Shown: positions 24,546 to 33,527 of the stretch, in pieces
How the letters are laid out: the number at the start of each line of letters is the position of its first letter
Position numbering within the stretch: position 1 is the stretch's first letter
Origin: Photobacterium sanguinicancri
GTDB lineage: Bacteria; Pseudomonadota; Gammaproteobacteria; Enterobacterales; Vibrionaceae
DNA: 51,516 nucleotides
NCBI RefSeq assembly: GCF_002265265.1
Contig: NZ_NOIF01000012.1
Coordinates: forward strand, 1-51,516
Reading direction: 5' to 3'
The notes under the pieces: generated by a model
Databases searched by the model: none
What the model was told of the DNA's origin: nothing
The model's input: only the letters and a program-made list of their open reading frames with translations
Translations under genes and position numbers: made by a program

Positions 24546-25319
24546 CTATCCTGCTCGAAGAGCTAGTAGCTTAGCGGTATCTGATGTATCTGGGTAACGG
24601 CAAAATTCAGTCATTTTCTGATCAATACCATAAATAGACATACGATCGGCCAGTTCGTTTCCTTCAATACCAATATGCGCTTTGACATGCGAGACAGTCA
24701 CTTTGTCTTTAATACTGTCGTAAAGTGCATGCGCTTGCTGAATCACTTCCAAGTTTTTGATATCACCAGGTGTCTGACGTTTCCAACCTTTTTTCTTCCA
24801 GCTGTATGCCCAGACGGTAACGCAGTTGATTGAATACTGTGAATCGCATAATACTTGAACAGTTTTACCAGCGTCTAAATCGGCTTTCGCAATCAATAAG
24901 GACTGATGCAGTGCATTTAGCTCGGCAGAATTGTTTGTGCCATGCGGGTTAAACAAGCCATACCACAATTCTTCTAATGTGTTCTGACGATACACAGCAA
25001 CACCTGAACTCGCTTTACCTGGGTTAGGATCGCAGCCACCATCACAGAAAATATGGACATCACTCTTAATCATAGGGTTAGCCGAACTAGAACCCGCTTT
25101 CTTCGTAGCTGCTGGTTTTGATCCCGCCGTTTTGCCGCTTGCCGCACCTGCAAACGTTTTTGCATGACCCGCAGAGAAAGCGGCTTTGGCTTCAACTTCT
25201 GTAGGAAAAGATTTGTACTTTGCCTGTGGGTACTTTTCCACCAACTTTTTGGTGTAAGGCCAGTTGGTAAAGATACCGGTTTCTCGACCCACCCAAACTA
25301 CATAATACTTCTTTGCCAT
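24546..25319 (-). CDS. Viroplasmin-domain ribonuclease H family protein
   Basis: 257 aa. Residues 1-50 are a viroplasmin (caulimovirus VI-like) RNA/DNA-hybrid-binding domain (YYVVWVGRETGIFTNWPYTK, then KYKSFPTEVEAKAAF). A Ala/Lys/Ser linker follows, and then an RNase HI fold with IFCDGGCDPNPGKAS (first Asp), SAELNALHQSL (Glu), VLCDSQYSI (Asp) and HVKAHIGIEGNELADRMS (His/Asp). It should cut the RNA strand of RNA-DNA hybrids; the layout is that of eukaryotic RNase H1. Alone on the minus strand. Confidence 0.92.
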   Translation of the reverse strand: MAKKYYVVWVGRETGIFTNWPYTKKLVEKYPQAKYKSFPTEVEAKAAFSAGHAKTFAGAASGKTAGSKPAATKKAGSSSANPMIKSDVHIFCDGGCDPNPGKASSGVAVYRQNTLEELWYGLFNPHGTNNSAELNALHQSLLIAKADLDAGKTVQVLCDSQYSINCVTVWAYSWKKKGWKRQTPGDIKNLEVIQQAHALYDSIKDKVTVSHVKAHIGIEGNELADRMSIYGIDQKMTEFCRYPDTSDTAKLLALRAG

Positions 25320-25492
25320 ACCTGACCCTTTTTATTAATAGAGGCACAGAGCGTCTATAACAATGCGCTCATAAAAAGATAGTCTCCTACTTTTCTGCGA
25401 GATACAAACAGATACAGTGATACAGAGCCGAAACACAACGCAATCGTGTTCACTTCGGTGAAAAAACATTATAAAAGGCGAAAGATAAACCG

Positions 25493-26143
25493 TTATTTAA
25501 CAAAACCCTTTGGTGTCACTTTAATCAGCTTGGTCGTGTTTACGCTAGGATCGTCAGCCATGCTTTGAGCTGGCCCGTGGCTAAAATAAGCCAAACGAAT
25601 ACTAGAGGTCACATCAAAAGGTTCATCAGTATTCATTTCATTGATTACAATTCTATCGCCGACAAAGAGAGAATCGATTTGTTGGATGTCACCGTATTTA
25701 GTATTCATGTTATACAAACCTATATACCAATGAACACCACTTCCTTGATTAGAAACCGAGAATGGCACAGCAAAGATCATTTCATCTTGGACATAAGTGA
25801 AATTCAACACTGTGATTCGAGGATAATCAACACTCACCACACCGCGCTCTTGACCAAATTGGTATTCACCTACCGCAAAATGATGGCCGTTATATTCCTT
25901 TAGTTCCATCAAAGGAATTTTCAGCTTAGAGTCGGGTAACTCAATCTGCCAGTACTTATCGGTTTGGAAACTAAACAACATTCGCATAACCCTGCTGTTT
26001 TCTTTCATTGCGACAGATACAGGTTTCCCATCAACATAGATATCATCATTGGTAAAATTAAAACGATAGATACCCGCAGCCAGCACCACGCAGCTAATCC
26101 CTACAAGGAGTAAAATGATTTTAACCAAAATACTTTTAATCAC
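25493..26143 (-). CDS. Uncharacterised membrane-anchored protein
   Basis: 216 aa with one N-terminal transmembrane or uncleaved signal segment (about residues 5-26) and a beta-rich, acidic domain facing the periplasm (IYVDGKPVSVAMKENSRV, FAVGEYQFGQERGVVSV). No Cys ligands or catalytic motif. It lies 190 bases after the thiol-peptide operon on the same strand; I cannot tell whether it belongs to it. Family not recognised. Confidence 0.65.
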   Translation of the reverse strand: MIKSILVKIILLLVGISCVVLAAGIYRFNFTNDDIYVDGKPVSVAMKENSRVMRMLFSFQTDKYWQIELPDSKLKIPLMELKEYNGHHFAVGEYQFGQERGVVSVDYPRITVLNFTYVQDEMIFAVPFSVSNQGSGVHWYIGLYNMNTKYGDIQQIDSLFVGDRIVINEMNTDEPFDVTSSIRLAYFSHGPAQSMADDPSVNTTKLIKVTPKGFVK

Positions 26144-26333
26144 GAGGTGTCCTTTATATTACTTAATAAGCAAAAATACAGCGTTCAAAACAACCTGTAC
26201 GTTAAAAGTAATTAAAAGAAATAGCAAGGATAGATAGGAATCACGAGGATAAAAAAAGGCAAATAACAAACGTGTCCAGATTAGCCTTACAGTCACTATC
26301 AAGGCCAAACTGAACACATATTAAAACAGAACG

Positions 26334-27839
26334 TTATTCAATCAGTGTAATCGAATCAAGTATCCCTTTACCACTATGAATACCGCCCTCATGCTCTTGA
26401 GCAGGTTTACTACGCACCAAATACCCTGCATATCCTTCAAAATCAGTCACAGGCTTGTCGTTGTAAAACGCCGTGAATAAACCAATTTCACTCACTAAAT
26501 CATTAACCACCGTTACCTCCCCATCACGCACAGCCAAGGTCGGTTTATTACGTTCATGCGGATAAAGGCGTTGCATTAATGCCCATGCATCAAATTCATT
26601 GTCTTTTAGCTGCTCTAACCGCTCTGTGATCTGTTCACCAAACACACAGTGTCCACCACCCTCGCCTTGGTTTTTAAGCACCCACTCTTCTTTCACAGCT
26701 TCTGTCTTGAACCAATGAATAGTGTCAGCATTAATCGGTAACATAGCCGCCAATACACGCTTAATCTGAGTTGCTTCGTCAAGGCTCATCCCCCAACGAG
26801 TAAAGTCTTCAGCAGGCATCATGGTAATAAGCATCTGCATGGTTTTGCTGGTCGCTAATTGCTGACTGATGGTCGCATTCACCGCCACATTATGCTTTTC
26901 AATAAACACCCGTGTTTGGCTCAGGGTATGGCAGCACTTTTCCTCTGCTAACTCAGGCGAGAAGTAATCCATGTATTGGTAACCTGCACGCAGGTACACC
27001 ACATCAATACCACCAATATCTTGCAGCACTAAGCGGTTGTTATCACCCGTAGACAACTGGCAGGACAGCTGACCAAATGTACGTCTAACGGTGCGAATAC
27101 CCATTTCTTGTAACGCGACTTCTAGCAAGTGCTGGTCGTAAACATTATCTTCCTTGTCTTGCACTACCATCAAGAAGGTCGGTTGTTTACTGTCATTAAA
27201 CTCGGCGTGAACACTATGTGCCGCTGTTGCAATACCTTGGGCAAGTTGCGTTAAACAAGCATTGTCTTCCGCTGCGCCATCTTTATCTTCTGCCCAAAGG
27301 TTATACTCTTTAGGCCATTGGTTTTTCACATAGCGATGAAGTTGCTGCGCACGCTGTCCAAATGGCCCCATACCTGCGGCAATACCATTAAACTCGATGA
27401 CTTTTGCACCTTGTACACGATCATCCATAAAATCGGTACGCATTAATAACAACGGCTGTCTTGCCGCTTTCAAAGGCGCATTGTGTGTACCATGGATCTG
27501 CTCGTGCAACTCCATTAAGCGACCAAAGAAGGGCTCCGCTTTTGCCATTTCAACCAATGACGATTGCAGGTAATCATGATCTTCCGAAATGCGACTGATC
27601 AACTTGGCAATCAATGGGGTTACCGTTTGCAAATTTTCAAATACATGACGTTTCATTGCCATAGGGGCAAGGCTGAATGGACAATGCCTTGCCGTGCCAT
27701 CACTATTTTTGATCGCAACACCGTGCATGATTTCCCACTCGCAAATATCATTTATGGTTTGCTGAGAAGGCTCTACGTTTGTTTCCAGAGGCGAAACACT
27801 TGATACATTCGCTTTATTCATCACTTTAAAATCCTTCAT
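26334..27839 (-). CDS. Glutathione synthetase, eukaryotic-type family
   Basis: About 501 aa, the size and architecture of eukaryotic GSS rather than the 315-aa bacterial GshB. Diagnostic segments include QGAKVIEFNGIA (metal-binding Glu), VQDKEDNVYDQ, IRTVRRTFGQL, VYLRAGYQYM, the Gly-triad ATP loop LKNQGEGGGHCVFGE, and the C-terminal GYLVRSKPAQEHEGGIHSG. The family condenses gamma-Glu-Cys with Gly using ATP. It is the last gene of an operon with a GshA-type ligase and two ABC exporters. An alternative ATG at 27821 has AAGGA ten bases upstream. Horizontal origin is plausible, and the third amino acid need not be Gly. Confidence 0.88.
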   Translation of the reverse strand: MKDFKVMNKANVSSVSPLETNVEPSQQTINDICEWEIMHGVAIKNSDGTARHCPFSLAPMAMKRHVFENLQTVTPLIAKLISRISEDHDYLQSSLVEMAKAEPFFGRLMELHEQIHGTHNAPLKAARQPLLLMRTDFMDDRVQGAKVIEFNGIAAGMGPFGQRAQQLHRYVKNQWPKEYNLWAEDKDGAAEDNACLTQLAQGIATAAHSVHAEFNDSKQPTFLMVVQDKEDNVYDQHLLEVALQEMGIRTVRRTFGQLSCQLSTGDNNRLVLQDIGGIDVVYLRAGYQYMDYFSPELAEEKCCHTLSQTRVFIEKHNVAVNATISQQLATSKTMQMLITMMPAEDFTRWGMSLDEATQIKRVLAAMLPINADTIHWFKTEAVKEEWVLKNQGEGGGHCVFGEQITERLEQLKDNEFDAWALMQRLYPHERNKPTLAVRDGEVTVVNDLVSEIGLFTAFYNDKPVTDFEGYAGYLVRSKPAQEHEGGIHSGKGILDSITLIE

Positions 27840-27850
27840 TACGGTGCTGC

Positions 27851-29755
27851 TTATACAGTAACGCTTGCTGCTGCCAAGCCAAGGTCGATATCTTCATGTT
27901 GATTGTCTTCTTCTGCTTTTTGGGCAAGGTATAAATCGCGGTAATGCCCAGCAGTTATCAATAGTTCATCGTGCGTACCACTTTGAACAATCTCACCTTG
28001 GTGCATGACGAGAATCTTATCAGCGTTCATTACGGTTGATAATCGGTGCGCAACGGCAATCACGGTTTTCGCCTGCTGCATATTTGCCAGTGCTGCTTTC
28101 ACCGTATCTTCTGTTTCACTGTCGATATTGGCCGTCGCTTCATCCAGTAAGAAAATCGCAGGGTTATGCGCCAATACACGTGCCATTGCAATCAATTGTC
28201 GCTGACCAAGCGATAACGATGAACCGCTATAGCCAGGTTGATGATCGTATCCATCTTCAAGGCGTTCAATAAACTGCGCCGCACCCGTTTGTTCTGCCGC
28301 ATGAATAGCAGCTTCACGCTGAGTTTGTTGATGTGACAAGTCGATATTTTCAAGCACGCTGCCACTGAAAATATAGGGCTCTTGCGAAACCAAACCCACT
28401 AATTTTCGGAGCTGTGCATCAGGTAAACTCGCAATGTTCTTACCGCCAATAGTAATTGCACCTTGTTGGTGCTGGTAAAAACGCATCAGTAAGTTAATCA
28501 CCGAACTTTTACCACTGCCGCTATGCCCAACAATCGCGGTGAACTTACCGCTTTCAGCTGTAAAGCTCACATTGGATAACGCGTTATGTTTACCATCATA
28601 GCTAAACGAGACACCGTCGAAGGTAATCGCTTCAGGATGAGAGGCTTGCACCTCTGCGCGATGTTCTGGATCTGGAGCAACAGGTACCTTGTCATCAACA
28701 GCTTGGTCATCAGTAACTTTGCCATCGCCAGCTTTCGCTTCATGGCTAAGTGGCTCATCCAATAACTCAAACACACGCTTTGCCGATACCGTTGCCACTT
28801 GTAGCTTTCTTAACTCCATAGATAACTGACGGAAGGGTTCAAAAAAGCGCTCAATATAATTTAAGAAAGCGTACAAGGTACCTACAGCAACCACACTGCC
28901 CCAAGAAGACACACCAAACCACGCAATAATCCCAATTGCTGTTAAGGTGCCGATTAAGCGGGTGAACGGAGCCAGCATTAAGCTATCGATCGCGATAGAG
29001 CGATTGCGATACGCCAGCCAAGCCTCATTGTCTTTTTCAAACTTTTTACCAAACGCGCGTTCTTGACCAAAAGCTTGAATAAGCGCCATGCCCTGTAAAG
29101 ATTCATTGATCGTATTATTTATATTGCTCACTTGTTGGCGCACACCATCAAAAATAGGCATCGATAGAGTGCGATACCAGTGCATAGTCAACAGCAAGAT
29201 TGGAATCAAAAATAAACTCAGTAACATCAATCGCCAATCCAACAAAGCAATCGCGATAAAAATGGCCACAATACGAACCGTACCTTGCAAAATGGTCGGC
29301 ATGGTCGTCACAAACATATCGCGTAACGACTCAGTATCGTTGGTGACATAAGACACCATTTTCCCGGCGGGTACCCGATCAAATAAACTAATCGGTAACT
29401 TTAATAAATGCGTATAAAGCTGTCTTCTAACATCATTAACCACCAACAACGCACCATGACGAAACATCACAGATTGCGCATATTGAAACGCCGCCGATAC
29501 CACGTAAAACAACATGACCGCGCCACACAATAAGCCTAAGTGCGACCAATCAAATGTCTGCGGCACAATCACATCATCTAAAATGATTTTTACTAGCCAT
29601 GGAATCGCCATCTCGGTACTTATCGCTACAATTAACAGCGACATCGCAGCAATAAATCGCATTTTATGCGGCAGAGAAAATGCCAGCAATCTCAAAAAAG
29701 GCGAACCTGATGCCGCGGCTTTCGATTTAATTGTGTAATTTAACCCATTAAGCAT
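27851..29755 (-). CDS. ABC exporter half-transporter (MdlB-like)
   Basis: About 634 aa. Six membrane helices in the first 320 residues are followed by a nucleotide-binding domain with Walker A VGHSGSGKSSV, the ABC signature SLSLGQRQLIAMARVL, Walker B IFLLDEATANID and the H-loop His in AVAHRLSTV. ATG 29755 overlaps the stop of the partner gene by eight bases, so translation is coupled and the two likely form a heterodimer. An acidic Asp/Lys insert lies between the two domains around residues 340-375. It sits between a gamma-Glu-Cys ligase and a thiol-peptide synthetase, so a peptide or thiol export role is likely. Confidence 0.9.
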   Translation of the reverse strand: MLNGLNYTIKSKAAASGSPFLRLLAFSLPHKMRFIAAMSLLIVAISTEMAIPWLVKIILDDVIVPQTFDWSHLGLLCGAVMLFYVVSAAFQYAQSVMFRHGALLVVNDVRRQLYTHLLKLPISLFDRVPAGKMVSYVTNDTESLRDMFVTTMPTILQGTVRIVAIFIAIALLDWRLMLLSLFLIPILLLTMHWYRTLSMPIFDGVRQQVSNINNTINESLQGMALIQAFGQERAFGKKFEKDNEAWLAYRNRSIAIDSLMLAPFTRLIGTLTAIGIIAWFGVSSWGSVVAVGTLYAFLNYIERFFEPFRQLSMELRKLQVATVSAKRVFELLDEPLSHEAKAGDGKVTDDQAVDDKVPVAPDPEHRAEVQASHPEAITFDGVSFSYDGKHNALSNVSFTAESGKFTAIVGHSGSGKSSVINLLMRFYQHQQGAITIGGKNIASLPDAQLRKLVGLVSQEPYIFSGSVLENIDLSHQQTQREAAIHAAEQTGAAQFIERLEDGYDHQPGYSGSSLSLGQRQLIAMARVLAHNPAIFLLDEATANIDSETEDTVKAALANMQQAKTVIAVAHRLSTVMNADKILVMHQGEIVQSGTHDELLITAGHYRDLYLAQKAEEDNQHEDIDLGLAAASVTV

Positions 29756-31583
29756 ACTGTGCACCCACTTCTTCACTTGCCTTGTTGCTAGCCTTTTCAC
29801 TCACAGCGGAAGCAAGTGTGTTCGCTTGCGACTGTACTTGCTGTTGTCGAAAATTGGCTTGGTTCTGTTTGGTAAACACACGTGCGTACCAGCATTCATT
29901 GACCATGAGTTCACTGTGCGTTCCTTGCTCGTGAATACTGCCATTTTCCATCACCACAATATGATCGGCCGTCATCAAATTCGCGAGACGCTGGCTGATC
30001 ATCACTATCGTCTTATGGCTATAATAATGCTTAATGTTCTTCCTAATTTTCGCTTCTGTTTTCATGTCTAGCGCACTGAAAGGATCATCGAGCAACAAGA
30101 GCTCATTGTCGCTTAATAGTGCACGCGCTAATGTCAAACGCTGCTTTTGACCGCCAGATAAATTGCCGCCATTCTCGTTCAACACAGTTTTAAAACCGTC
30201 TGGCAACGCTTGGATTTCATCCAGTATGCCAGCCATATCTGCCGCATGAATGATCTCGGCTTCCGAGGCATCTGGACGCGCTAATGCAATGTTTTCAGCA
30301 ACCGTGCCTGAGAATAAAAACGGCTTTTGGGGCACCCATGCAATCTTGCTGCGCAGTGCATGAAAGGTTAGCGTGTTAATCGGCTTATCTGCTAACGTGA
30401 TACGTGAAGACTCAGGCAGACTGTATTGCCGTAACAACAAACTAATTAACGTACTTTTACCACCGCCCGTTGGGCCAGTAATACCTACAAAACCACCAGC
30501 GGGAACGGAAAAAGCCACCTGTTTTAACGCATGCTGCGTAGCGGCTGGATACATAAAGTGATCGATATCAACAGTAATATCGAGCATCGCATCAGCAGGT
30601 AATTCTGCTTCACCTTCTTTGACCATAGGCTGTTGAGCAAACAGCTTTTCTAATCGACGCCAAGAGGTTGTACCCCGCTGGAAAATATTGAACTGCCAGC
30701 CAAATTGCAGGAACGGCCCTAATAGCTGCGCAAGGTATAAGGTAAAGCTGGTAAACAGCCCGACGGTAATATCACCAGTGCTGATTAACCACGCGCCGTA
30801 ACCCAACGAAATCACGAACGATGAGCCATAGATCAACTGAATTGTTGGACCAAATAATGAATCTATTTTGGCAACTGAGATATTGGTTTCTAACGTGTGA
30901 TCGAGCGTGTCGTCGAAACGGCTTTGCTGACGTTGATTTAAACCGTGCGAACGTACCGCACGAATTGCCGACACAGATTCACGGACTTCTTCATTTAACG
31001 ATGAAAACGCACCTTGTGCGCGACCAAATCGACGCTGTAAATTCGAGCCATATTTATGGGTCACATACACAAGTAATGGGAAAGGCAGTAGTGCCGCGAG
31101 CGTTAATTCACCACTCACCACAAACGCCATCCCAAAGATCACAGTTAAGCCTGCAATCAGTGAATCCACCATGGTCATTACACCACCGCCAGCAGCTTGC
31201 TCGACAGCATTCAAATCGTTGGTAGCGTGTGCCATTAAATCGCCGCCACTGTGGCGCGCGTAAAATTCGGGGGTTAAACGCGTAAAGTGCCAGAACAATT
31301 GTTGTCTGATCACCTGTGTAATACCCACAGATGCCCCGTACAGTTGGCTATGCCACACATAACGCAAGCCGTACATACCAAAGCCAGCGGCAAGAATGGC
31401 GCCTAAATGCGTCGCAAGAAGAGTCCCCGTTAGCCTGTCTTCGCTAATCGCATCCACAATGCGACCAATCAGCCAGGGCGGAACGAGGTTAAGCAAAGCA
31501 ACAACCTGTAAGCCAATAAACGCAATCACATAATGACGAGCAAACATTCTTATGTAGCTGCGCAGTTTCCACAATATTTCCAT
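29748..31583 (-). CDS. ABC exporter half-transporter (MdlA-like)
   Basis: 611 aa. The membrane domain follows the MdlA/SmdA pattern (LLNLVPPWLIGRIVDAI, GLRYVWHSQLYGAS, PEFYARHSGGDLMAHATNDL, FSSLNEEVRESVSAIRAVRS). The nucleotide-binding domain has Walker A TGPTGGGKSTL, signature NLSGGQKQRLTLARAL, Walker B LLLLDDPFSALD and VMISQRLANL. In that H-loop the usual His after S/T is Gln, as in the degenerate half of heterodimeric exporters, so the dimer may have one consensus catalytic site. It starts 13 bases after the gamma-Glu-Cys ligase stop. Confidence 0.9.
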   Translation of the reverse strand: MEILWKLRSYIRMFARHYVIAFIGLQVVALLNLVPPWLIGRIVDAISEDRLTGTLLATHLGAILAAGFGMYGLRYVWHSQLYGASVGITQVIRQQLFWHFTRLTPEFYARHSGGDLMAHATNDLNAVEQAAGGGVMTMVDSLIAGLTVIFGMAFVVSGELTLAALLPFPLLVYVTHKYGSNLQRRFGRAQGAFSSLNEEVRESVSAIRAVRSHGLNQRQQSRFDDTLDHTLETNISVAKIDSLFGPTIQLIYGSSFVISLGYGAWLISTGDITVGLFTSFTLYLAQLLGPFLQFGWQFNIFQRGTTSWRRLEKLFAQQPMVKEGEAELPADAMLDITVDIDHFMYPAATQHALKQVAFSVPAGGFVGITGPTGGGKSTLISLLLRQYSLPESSRITLADKPINTLTFHALRSKIAWVPQKPFLFSGTVAENIALARPDASEAEIIHAADMAGILDEIQALPDGFKTVLNENGGNLSGGQKQRLTLARALLSDNELLLLDDPFSALDMKTEAKIRKNIKHYYSHKTIVMISQRLANLMTADHIVVMENGSIHEQGTHSELMVNECWYARVFTKQNQANFRQQQVQSQANTLASAVSEKASNKASEEVGAQYA

Positions 31584-31596
31584 GAATCAAAAACCT

Positions 31597-33243
31597 TTAG
31601 CACTCGTGCGTTAATGCTGTTTTTTGTTGTAAATAATCATCAAAGCTAATGGTGTCATTGGCTTCAATTTCTTGCTGTAGCACTAAGGATTGCTTAGCGG
31701 CTACCGTTAGCTCTTTGTATAACTGTGTTGTTTTACTCACCTGTTGATGCTGCCTTGCATGTGCTTGAGACAAACCTAATAAGAAATCGGTATACGAAAG
31801 ATTATCGCGCTGCATATCGGCCAACACTCGCGCAGATGGTATTAAGCTAGCATCGAACAGCTTGCCCTTTTCTCTTGTAATACTTTGTGCATACACTGCC
31901 GCTTCTTGTTGGTCTTCCAATAGAGACAGCAATGCCTCCATGCCTGCTAACAAGTCTACTCCTAGCGTTTCTAGTGTTTGTTCACCCTGTAATGTCGGCA
32001 GTGTTAGTTGAGGTTTTCGCCCTTGCATCGCTACGCGCTCTTGGCGCTGCTGTATGAGGGCCTGTTCATCTGCATCTAGCGCTGCACTTGGTGAAAGCGC
32101 GCAGTAGAGTAAGAACAAATCCAAGAAATAACTCTGAGTTTGATCAAGCCCAAGCGGTAAATAAGGATTAATATCTAGGCTACGTAACTCTATGTATTCC
32201 ACACCATAACGGCACATAGCGTATAAAGGACGGAGCTCATTATTAACAATTTTGGGCCGCACAGAACTGTACAATTCATTCTCTAATTGCAGTACTTTGT
32301 TGTTCACTTGCTGGCTTTGCTCAAACTGTGCGTAATACTCACTTGGCATCGCAAGAATGTTATATAAGCCAGATAAATAATCATGCTTATTGTTGTAATT
32401 AAGCGTGTATTTAGACTGCTCGCTATTGCTGTAACCTAGGTTACTTAACCGTAACGACGTCGCCCAAGGTGCATAATAAGTGCGGTGATTAGCCGTCCTA
32501 TCTCTGCCAAACTCAGCAGTACCGACATCATCTATACCAAAATCCAATTCATCCAGATCATGTTGCTTACCCACTAAGTACGAACTATCAACCGCGGGTG
32601 ATGCACCAAATAAATAACCAATAATCCAACCATGACGCATGATATTGCGGATCATATGGAAGTAACGATCTGAGATAAATTCACTCAACGGTTGGTGACT
32701 CTTCTCAACCTGATGCAAGGCTTGCCAAAAGGTTTCTGGCAAGGAAAAGTTATAGTGAATACCCGATATCGTCTGCATTTTTTTACCATAACGATTAGCC
32801 AATCCATGACGGTAGCGTTGCTTCATTTGACCTACATTCGAGTGACCATAATCCGCAATAGCAATTGCTTCTTCACTTGGTAAACGTGGCGGCATACTGG
32901 CCCCCCACATCACTTCGCTATCAGACAAATTATTCGCAACATAGCTATGTAAGGTACTGAGGTGATCAAACAGTTGACCCCGATCAGCATAAGCCGGCGT
33001 CACCAACTCTAACTGTGCCTCGGCAAAATCAGTGGTAATATTGGGATGTGTTAACGCCGCCCCTAATGCTTGAGGATGCGGGTGCTGTGATAAGTTGCCA
33101 TCAATGGCTGTTCGAATCCCTTCTTTCTCAATCCCACGACGAATACCGTTTAGCGCATTAAAAACATCTTTGTACTGGTGTAACCACTGAGGTGCAGAGT
33201 TCATTGACTCTTGCTCTTTTTGCACGACAACTTTCTGTAACAT
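31597..33243 (-). CDS. gshA: Glutamate-cysteine ligase, GshA type 1
   Basis: About 548 aa. The chain from residue 30 onward follows E. coli GshA: GIRRGIEKEG (ATP/metal Glu), TDFAEAQLELVTP, DSEVMWGASMPP, YGHSNVGQMK, QTISGIHYNFSLP, GYLFGASPAV, ENELYSSVRPK and VEYIELRSLDINPY. It joins glutamate and cysteine through the gamma carboxyl. The frame remains open to a TTG at 33348, and another ATG is at 33204; 33243 is a compromise without a strong ribosome binding site. First gene of the ligase-exporter-synthetase operon. Whether it is the only gshA of the genome cannot be seen here. Confidence 0.9.
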   Translation of the reverse strand: MLQKVVVQKEQESMNSAPQWLHQYKDVFNALNGIRRGIEKEGIRTAIDGNLSQHPHPQALGAALTHPNITTDFAEAQLELVTPAYADRGQLFDHLSTLHSYVANNLSDSEVMWGASMPPRLPSEEAIAIADYGHSNVGQMKQRYRHGLANRYGKKMQTISGIHYNFSLPETFWQALHQVEKSHQPLSEFISDRYFHMIRNIMRHGWIIGYLFGASPAVDSSYLVGKQHDLDELDFGIDDVGTAEFGRDRTANHRTYYAPWATSLRLSNLGYSNSEQSKYTLNYNNKHDYLSGLYNILAMPSEYYAQFEQSQQVNNKVLQLENELYSSVRPKIVNNELRPLYAMCRYGVEYIELRSLDINPYLPLGLDQTQSYFLDLFLLYCALSPSAALDADEQALIQQRQERVAMQGRKPQLTLPTLQGEQTLETLGVDLLAGMEALLSLLEDQQEAAVYAQSITREKGKLFDASLIPSARVLADMQRDNLSYTDFLLGLSQAHARQHQQVSKTTQLYKELTVAAKQSLVLQQEIEANDTISFDDYLQQKTALTHEC

Positions 33244-33438
33244 ATTTTCTATTTCTCTATCTAACTGTGTCGATTCTCTCGGAGTTTCTTTTAAGCACCA
33301 CGAAGAAAACCACTCCCATTGAGTAAGCCATGAACCGACAATCAGCAATCACTTATAGGATTCATGTAGCTAAGACGAACGAGAAAGGAAAAAGACGAAA
33401 GAAAATTGAAAATAAATAAAAAAAAAGCAATAACGAAC

Positions 33439-33462
33439 AACGCCACCGAATACGGTGGCGTT
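33439..33462 (-). terminator. Terminator of rsgA
   Basis: AACGCCACCG/CGGTGGCGTT with an AATA loop, 66 bases after the rsgA stop. The minus-strand U-run is interrupted but a long T stretch follows. Confidence 0.75.
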
Positions 33463-33527
33463 AATCTCTTTAATAACAAAAAGCTAGCGGGAATCTAGAA
33501 CACCAATAATCTAGGGTATCAAATCGA

